Shown piece by piece: positions 60,701-64,000 of a stretch of 64,000 nucleotides of DNA. The stretch lies in contig NC_066314.1 of NCBI RefSeq assembly GCF_022539315.1, forward strand, positions 41,787,180 through 41,851,179. Direction: 5' to 3'. The translations under genes were made by a program, and so were the position numbers. Positions within the stretch are counted from its first letter, which is position 1. Each line of letters begins with the position of its first letter. This DNA comes from Serinus canaria (taxonomy: Eukaryota > Chordata > Aves > Passeriformes > Fringillidae). The notes under the pieces were generated by a model. It was not told the origin of the DNA, searched no databases, and saw only the letters and a list, made by a program, of their open reading frames with translations.

Positions 60701-62707
60701 GATCATTCCCATTTCTACTTGCATTTTAAAATTATCTTCTCACTAAGGTTATAGCACTTTACTGTTAGGCTTTGACCTTCTTAACAGCCATAAACTTTGC
60801 TACTGTAAAGTGCAACTTCAACATTGCTGATAATAAGAGGTGAAAAATCTGTCCATTCCATGTTTGCAAATACACTCTCTTATAAAGCAATGGGAACTGC
60901 CTGCACATACTGGATACAGAAATTTGTCCTGAATTAAAATGAATGTATAAAAAAATCTGAGAGTACAGAAAATGTTTATTTGCCTGTTGACTCCAGTGCA
61001 ACAATTCACATATAAGTCAGGAAAGCAGAGACTATTTGCTGTCACCATTTGTCAGTCTATGAGAAATGGGAGAGTAAGTCTTGCCAGTTATGTTTTCTGA
61101 CTAACCCCATGCCTGCTCAGCTACAGGAATTGAGAATGTGCTTGAATAATGAAATATTTCCCATGCTCAAAATCAAGCAGGTGGCTTAGTACCTTGATGA
61201 GTCAGGTGTCATAACAGAAAGCACTATAACTCTTAAGGCTTGTTGGCATGTCTGTAGGTAGGCTCAGCCAAGAGGACAAAAAAGGAAAGGTCTTCTCAGT
61301 CCAGGAAGCTTGTTGGCAGCATAATGTGGGAGCTTACCCTGTCACTGCCTATGCTGTGCTAGAAGATTAATGGTTCTTTTATTCTGACTGCCTTCAAGTA
61401 GGAAACTGTGCTACAGCTTCTTTAAGAATGGATAAGTGTTTGTGTGCACATATCTGTACAAATGTTTAATGATATATAACATACATGCACACATGTGCAC
61501 AACACACACATACAGATTCTCATAAGTGGCTCTGCTCCTAAGGGGATTCACAAGAAAATCAACATAAGTCTCACCAGTCTTTCTCTGCACCTTACAGCTA
61601 TCACCTCTCAATCAAACTTTTTCCTTTTTTTTTCTTGGGATAACATTTTTTCATTGCAAAGTGAATAAAACTAATTAAGAGCAGCTAAAAGTAAAGTAGG
61701 AATATTAAGAATTGTAAACCTTATGTCCAACCAGATGTTTTTCAAGATATTTATAATTATGAATTTTCTTCATGAGAGAGTGCTGTACAAAGTACATTTG
61801 ATATATTCCTATTGTTAAAGGGCAGTGAAAAACATTTATTTTATGATTTCTAAGGACTGGGTTTTCAATGACTGTTTTATTTTGTTTATATGTGTCAAAG
61901 CACACACATAGACAGACAAGAATTTAAAGTTCTTTCCCAAGGTCTTCAACGCCAAGAGTTTATTCCTCCTTTTGTGAGCAGAGGCCTTATTCACAGCTCA
62001 GAGGAAGAGTATACCGTAGTACTATCTGGGAGAAATCAGTTACCATGATTTTGTGGTTGAGATGGCTAATCACACACATGAGAAAAGAGAGAGGCTCATG
62101 GTAACAGTTAGACATTGTCGGGATGTTGTACCCTAGGTAAGGCTTTAGGGACATCAGCAGACACTGGACCATCCACAGCCAAATGCCTGTAGCCAAACAA
62201 GGGGGTGGAATGATCCTTTTGCAATTTTCTTTGCTCTGAACACAATTGAGGACTCATATACTCGATTCTCATGTTCAGAATGCAGCACTCACTTGTATTG
62301 CAGCATGATTTCCTTCTGGTGCCCCACCACCTGTCACTGCCTGGTTGGTTAGCTGCCAAAGGCCTCTTATAACAGCCTGGAAAAGTGTATTGAAAAACAG
62401 AGCTTCGTGTTTGTAAGTGTGACTTGGCAGAAAGTATTGTCTCAAAAAGTCCCGCTGCCTAGGGTGGAGCAACCACTGGGTCTTACAGGGAAAACCCTTA
62501 ACTGTTCTCCAAATGGCCACAGAGATTGCAAGCTCACAAGGGTAATGAATCGCCTTAATGTAAGTAATGCATGCCTAAAGCATACACAGAGTGTCAAATG
62601 TCATGGTACACCTATTTGATATGTTTTATATTATACCCATGGTGACTAGTGAGTTACATATTATTATGCCAATAAATAATTGGAATAATAAGTGATGTAT
62701 TTTGATG
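57734..62707. other. Anonymous non-coding stretch
   Basis: No gene is recognised. A block at about 58786-58950 has the look of an old LTR but I cannot name it. A CA/TG-rich segment lies near 61438-61515. Open frames are 102 codons or fewer and unrecognised. Confidence 0.6.
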
Positions 62708-62763
62708 GCTCAACTCAATGACCTTAGAAGTCCTTCTCAGTTTTAATGACTCTATGATTTTAT
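62708..62763 (+). mobile_element. Short CR1 3' tail fragment, plus strand
   Basis: GGCTCAACTCAATGACCTTA followed by GAAGTCCTTCTCAGTTTTAATGACT-like sequence and CTATGATTTTATTCTG matches the last 55 or so bases of an avian CR1 (…GACTCAATGATCTTA…TTCTATGATT…). Nothing alignable precedes it, so it is either a very short 5'-truncated CR1 copy or the tail of a worn SINE. Confidence 0.7.
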
Positions 62764-64000
62764 TCTGAATTAATTGAAAAATGCATTGCTTATGGAATAA
62801 GCTAATATTGACAATCATGGTTAGCCTGTTGGGTGTTCAGCTGAGATACTCAGAAAAAGACTAATTCACTGAAATGTGAACAGGCAGATTGTCCTCTCTG
62901 AAAATGGAGCAGCTCTGAGATGCTCCACCTTAGGCAGGCAGAAGTCGAGACGTCCCAGGAACTTTGCAGTTAGATACTTTGCAGTTCTAGTTGTTTTGGG
63001 TTTTGTCTTCTTTTTTTCAAATGAGTCACAGGGAGAAACCAATTTGCAAAACAGACCATTGCTCTTTCAATGTTTTATGAAACAACCTTCTTACATGAAC
63101 TGTACTTGGGATCACTATACAGAATCACTAAGTACGTGCCTGGAGTCAAATAGCATAAGGAAGTCAGTTCAAATTCTCAAGAATTTGAAACAAACTACTC
63201 TACCTTCTCCTCTGTGTTTTTATCTCCTTAATTGACCTTTATGTTGTTTTAAAATATTTAATACCTATCTAAATTTAATTTAACTTACAACAAATAAGAT
63301 TGTAAGAAAAAGAAACTCATATTTGTACTATTACACTAATAGGCTTAATAACAATAATCCACTAACATCTGCAATCATAAAATAAAAACTTCATTATCAT
63401 TTCAATGCAGTTAATACAAAACCTCAGGTTCGCCAGTACACCAGCTGTGTCCTGGTGCTCAACAACACAAAACAGCAATTCATGCAAAATTACCAGTCTT
63501 TGTTACTGACTCTTTTTCCTGGCTCCAATCCCAAAATATTCCTGCTGTTCAGGTCTTTTGTTTCCTCTCAGTGGAAGCCTTTTATTTTCTAGGAGAATAT
63601 AAAAGATCATCTCCAAGAACGACTTCAGTAGCCTTCTCACCTCCAGTACCATGCCTCTAGCTCTTTATTCCTCACAGTTAAGAGACAAGTGTTTGGTTAA
63701 AGGTCTCTACTGATTTGGACAAAGTGCTTCTTTGTGCAGTACTGCTGGCATTGCTCTAGACATGCCCATAATATTCTCTAGAACCTCTAATCTCCTTGGA
63801 AATATAGAGCATTAGGAAAAAAATATTCATTTAATAGTTATATTTTCTGACATTCCCTTAAGGATGGAAAATGTCGAGAAGAGCAAATCAACCAGTATCT
63901 AATGCTTGTCTTTGAATTAGTATTTAGCTGGAAATTTATGGCCTTAATCACAGAGAAAGTCTCAACGAATTGGGCACGGTGCATGGCTTTCTAGGAAAAG
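62764..64000. other. Anonymous non-coding stretch
   Basis: No gene is recognised. A 119-codon plus-strand frame at 62876-63235 has no known motif. Its hydrophobic stretch FAVLVVLGFVFFF is encoded by a T/G-rich patch near 62985-63020. Confidence 0.65.

Noticed and set aside
1..64000. CRISPR array, operon, riboswitch or prophage
   Set aside because: There are no regularly spaced direct repeats, no dense co-oriented genes and no bacterial signals. The sequence is vertebrate nuclear DNA.

Overview
The window looks like nuclear DNA from a bird, most likely a passerine, and I find no gene in it. Three kinds of evidence point to a bird. First, there are decayed CR1 LINE copies ending in the avian CR1 tail. 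Second, there are three endogenous-retrovirus LTR copies of a type common in bird genomes. Third, there is a tRNA-Ile-derived SINE with a CR1-like tail, matching what I know as the zebra finch family TguSINE1. The background is AT-rich and CpG-poor, with many short stretches of poly-A, poly-T and T/G-rich sequence. Family names come from recognition by eye, not from a database search.

Layout: 1-5217 is anonymous AT-rich sequence. 5218-5950 is a plus-strand LTR split by the SINE at about 5653-5789, a clear nested insertion. 5951-20604 is anonymous sequence with small repeats and two near-perfect hairpins (9844-9881 and 16446-16476). 20605-21222 is a plus-strand CR1. 21223-32377 is anonymous, with an (AT)n tract at 25.2 kb and a hairpin at 25764-25794. 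32378-32870 is a minus-strand CR1. 34242-34770 is a minus-strand LTR. 34771-46383 is anonymous but holds an A/C-rich tract (39.6 kb), a 229-codon open frame (41.0-41.7 kb), three long poly-T or poly-A runs (43-44.5 kb) and two stretches that look like conserved non-coding elements. 46384-47195 is the best-preserved CR1 (minus strand), followed by a GC- and CpG-richer block to about 47660. 52593-53110 is a complete solo LTR with a 5-bp target-site duplication. 57661-57733 is a (TTTA)n microsatellite. 62708-62763 is a short CR1 tail.

No protein-coding gene, functional tRNA or rRNA, CRISPR array or operon is supported. The open frames longer than 60 codons are scattered on both strands. Apart from pieces of CR1 reverse transcriptase, I recognise no protein family in them. 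The window is best read as intergenic sequence or the inside of a very long intron. I did not find an undescribed biological system. The most checkable items are the nested LTR/SINE, the solo LTR with its duplication, the 16-bp perfect hairpin, the longest open frame and the candidate conserved elements.
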